Shown: piece by piece, positions 63,422 through 64,000 of the stretch
How the letters are laid out: every line of letters begins with the position of its first letter
Numbering within the stretch: position 1 is the stretch's first letter
Source: Gammaproteobacteria bacterium
Lineage (GTDB): Bacteria > Pseudomonadota > Gammaproteobacteria > Pseudomonadales > Azotimanducaceae
DNA length: 64,000 bases
Reading direction: 5' to 3'
Assembly (NCBI GenBank): GCA_026709225.1
Contig: JAPOTJ010000041.1
Location: 1-64,000, forward strand
The notes under the pieces: model-generated
The model's database searches: none
Told to the model about the DNA's origin: nothing
What the model saw: the letters and a program-made list of their open reading frames with translations, nothing else
Program-made: the position numbers and the translations under genes

Positions 63422-64000
63422 ATGGGACCGCTCGAAGGCATGAAGATCATCGAACTCGCTGGTATCGGGCCGGGGCCGTTTTGCGGCATGATGCTCTCCG
63501 ACATGGGCGCCGATGTCATTCGCATTGATCGCATTGCGAATGCACCGAGACGGCCGTTCGAAATTCTTGCCCGCAATCGGCGTTCAATTGCGGTGGACCT
63601 CAAGCGGCCTGAAGGCATTGAACTCGTCTTGAAGCTTTGTGAGGGGGCGGACGGGCTGTTTGAAGGCTTCCGGCCCGGTGTGACCGAACGCTTGGGACTC
63701 GGCCCGGACGACTGCATGGAGCGCAACCCACAGCTCGTCTATGGACGCATGACCGGATGGGGCCAAGAAGGCCCGATCGCAGGAGCCGCTGGGCACGACA
63801 TCAACTACATCGCGCTCGCTGGCGCCCTGCACGGCATCGGCTTTGCTGGCGACCGGCCGGTGCCGCCGCTCAATCTCGTCGGCGACTTCGGCGGTGGCGG
63901 CATGCTGCTCGCCTTCGGCATGGTCTGCGGAATGCTTGAAGCAAGCCGTTCCGGTCAAGGGCAAGTGATCGATGCCGCGATGATCGACGGCACGGCTGCG
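63422..64000 (+). CDS. Alpha-methylacyl-CoA racemase (family III CoA transferase fold), partial
   Basis: The gene runs off the window end after 193 codons. It begins [20 protein letters not shown] and has [10 protein letters not shown], then [36 protein letters not shown] and [10 protein letters not shown], all typical of alpha-methylacyl-CoA racemase. The catalytic His and Asp are those in GHDINY and GDFGGGG. The enzyme epimerises 2-methylacyl-CoA during branched-chain or sterol side-chain breakdown. GGAG precedes the ATG. It is probably co-transcribed with the TonB receptor. Confidence 0.9.
   Translation, partial: MGPLEGMKIIELAGIGPGPFCGMMLSDMGADVIRIDRIANAPRRPFEILARNRRSIAVDLKRPEGIELVLKLCEGADGLFEGFRPGVTERLGLGPDDCMERNPQLVYGRMTGWGQEGPIAGAAGHDINYIALAGALHGIGFAGDRPVPPLNLVGDFGGGGMLLAFGMVCGMLEASRSGQGQVIDAAMIDGTAA

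Noticed and set aside
1-64000. CRISPR arrays
   Set aside because: No regularly spaced short repeats were found; the only tandem repeats are within coding helices and the Rpn spacers.

Overview
The window looks like a chromosomal segment of a Gram-negative, aerobic, heterotrophic proteobacterium. It carries three TonB-dependent outer-membrane receptors with typical TonB boxes, a lipobox-bearing Sel1/TPR lipoprotein, KatG, MsrA, two CaiB/BaiF-type CoA transferases, an iron-type alcohol dehydrogenase and a long-form PurC. I cannot fix the genus from sequence alone. No rRNA, tRNA, CRISPR array, integrase or conventional IS transposase was seen.

Layout. 0-5.3 kb is accessory: a small membrane protein, a chimeric AbrB/PIN toxin-antitoxin remnant, a three-gene TIGR04255 operon whose third gene is frameshifted, an AAA ATPase, and a MntA/HepT pair with a truncated HepT. 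5.4-8.5 kb holds a TonB receptor divergent from a small calycin-like protein. 8.5-12.2 kb is a head-to-tail array of four Rpn (PF04754-type, PD-(D/E)XK) genes. Every copy keeps a near-perfect Shine-Dalgarno and ATG inside the frame, just before its C-terminal domain, and the copies differ in the number of tetrapeptide repeats; this matches intragenic RpnS antitoxins. 12.3-22.6 kb is housekeeping or metabolic: PaaI thioesterase, Nudix hydrolase, a second AAA ATPase, Hsp70-like protein, CoA transferase, MsrA, lipoprotein, MnmH, PurC and a class I glutamine amidotransferase. 22.6-25.6 kb holds an orphan VapB-like antitoxin with paired operators, a serine hydrolase, and AbiEi with a truncated AbiEii.

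25.9-48.7 kb is a defence island. On the minus strand runs a long co-directional series: SNF2-like helicase with DUF3883, DUF1828 protein, DUF1156 DNA methyltransferase, DUF433/DUF5615 toxin-antitoxin pair, DUF499 ATPase (together a helicase-methylase-ATPase, Hma-like, system with an embedded TA pair), then a 1372-residue HNH-repeat-PIN fusion, an unknown 644-residue partner, and a HEPN-motif protein. Divergent from it is a retron: a promoter, a probable ncRNA bounded by perfect 11-bp a1/a2 repeats, and a reverse transcriptase fused to a Toprim domain. HicAB, an orphan antitoxin, a Phd/truncated-PIN pair and a duplicated winged-helix-like protein follow. 48.9-64 kb returns to metabolism: KatG, Fe-ADH, a TonB receptor-hydrolase operon, a degraded Phd/PIN pair, two tandem secreted paralogues, a lipase-like hydrolase, a third TonB receptor and the start of an alpha-methylacyl-CoA racemase.

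The strongest themes are (i) the Rpn/RpnS array, (ii) the retron RT-Toprim locus, (iii) the HNH-repeat-PIN gene with its two neighbours as a possible undescribed system, and (iv) a repeated pattern in which the toxin half of toxin-antitoxin modules is broken or missing while the antitoxin half survives.
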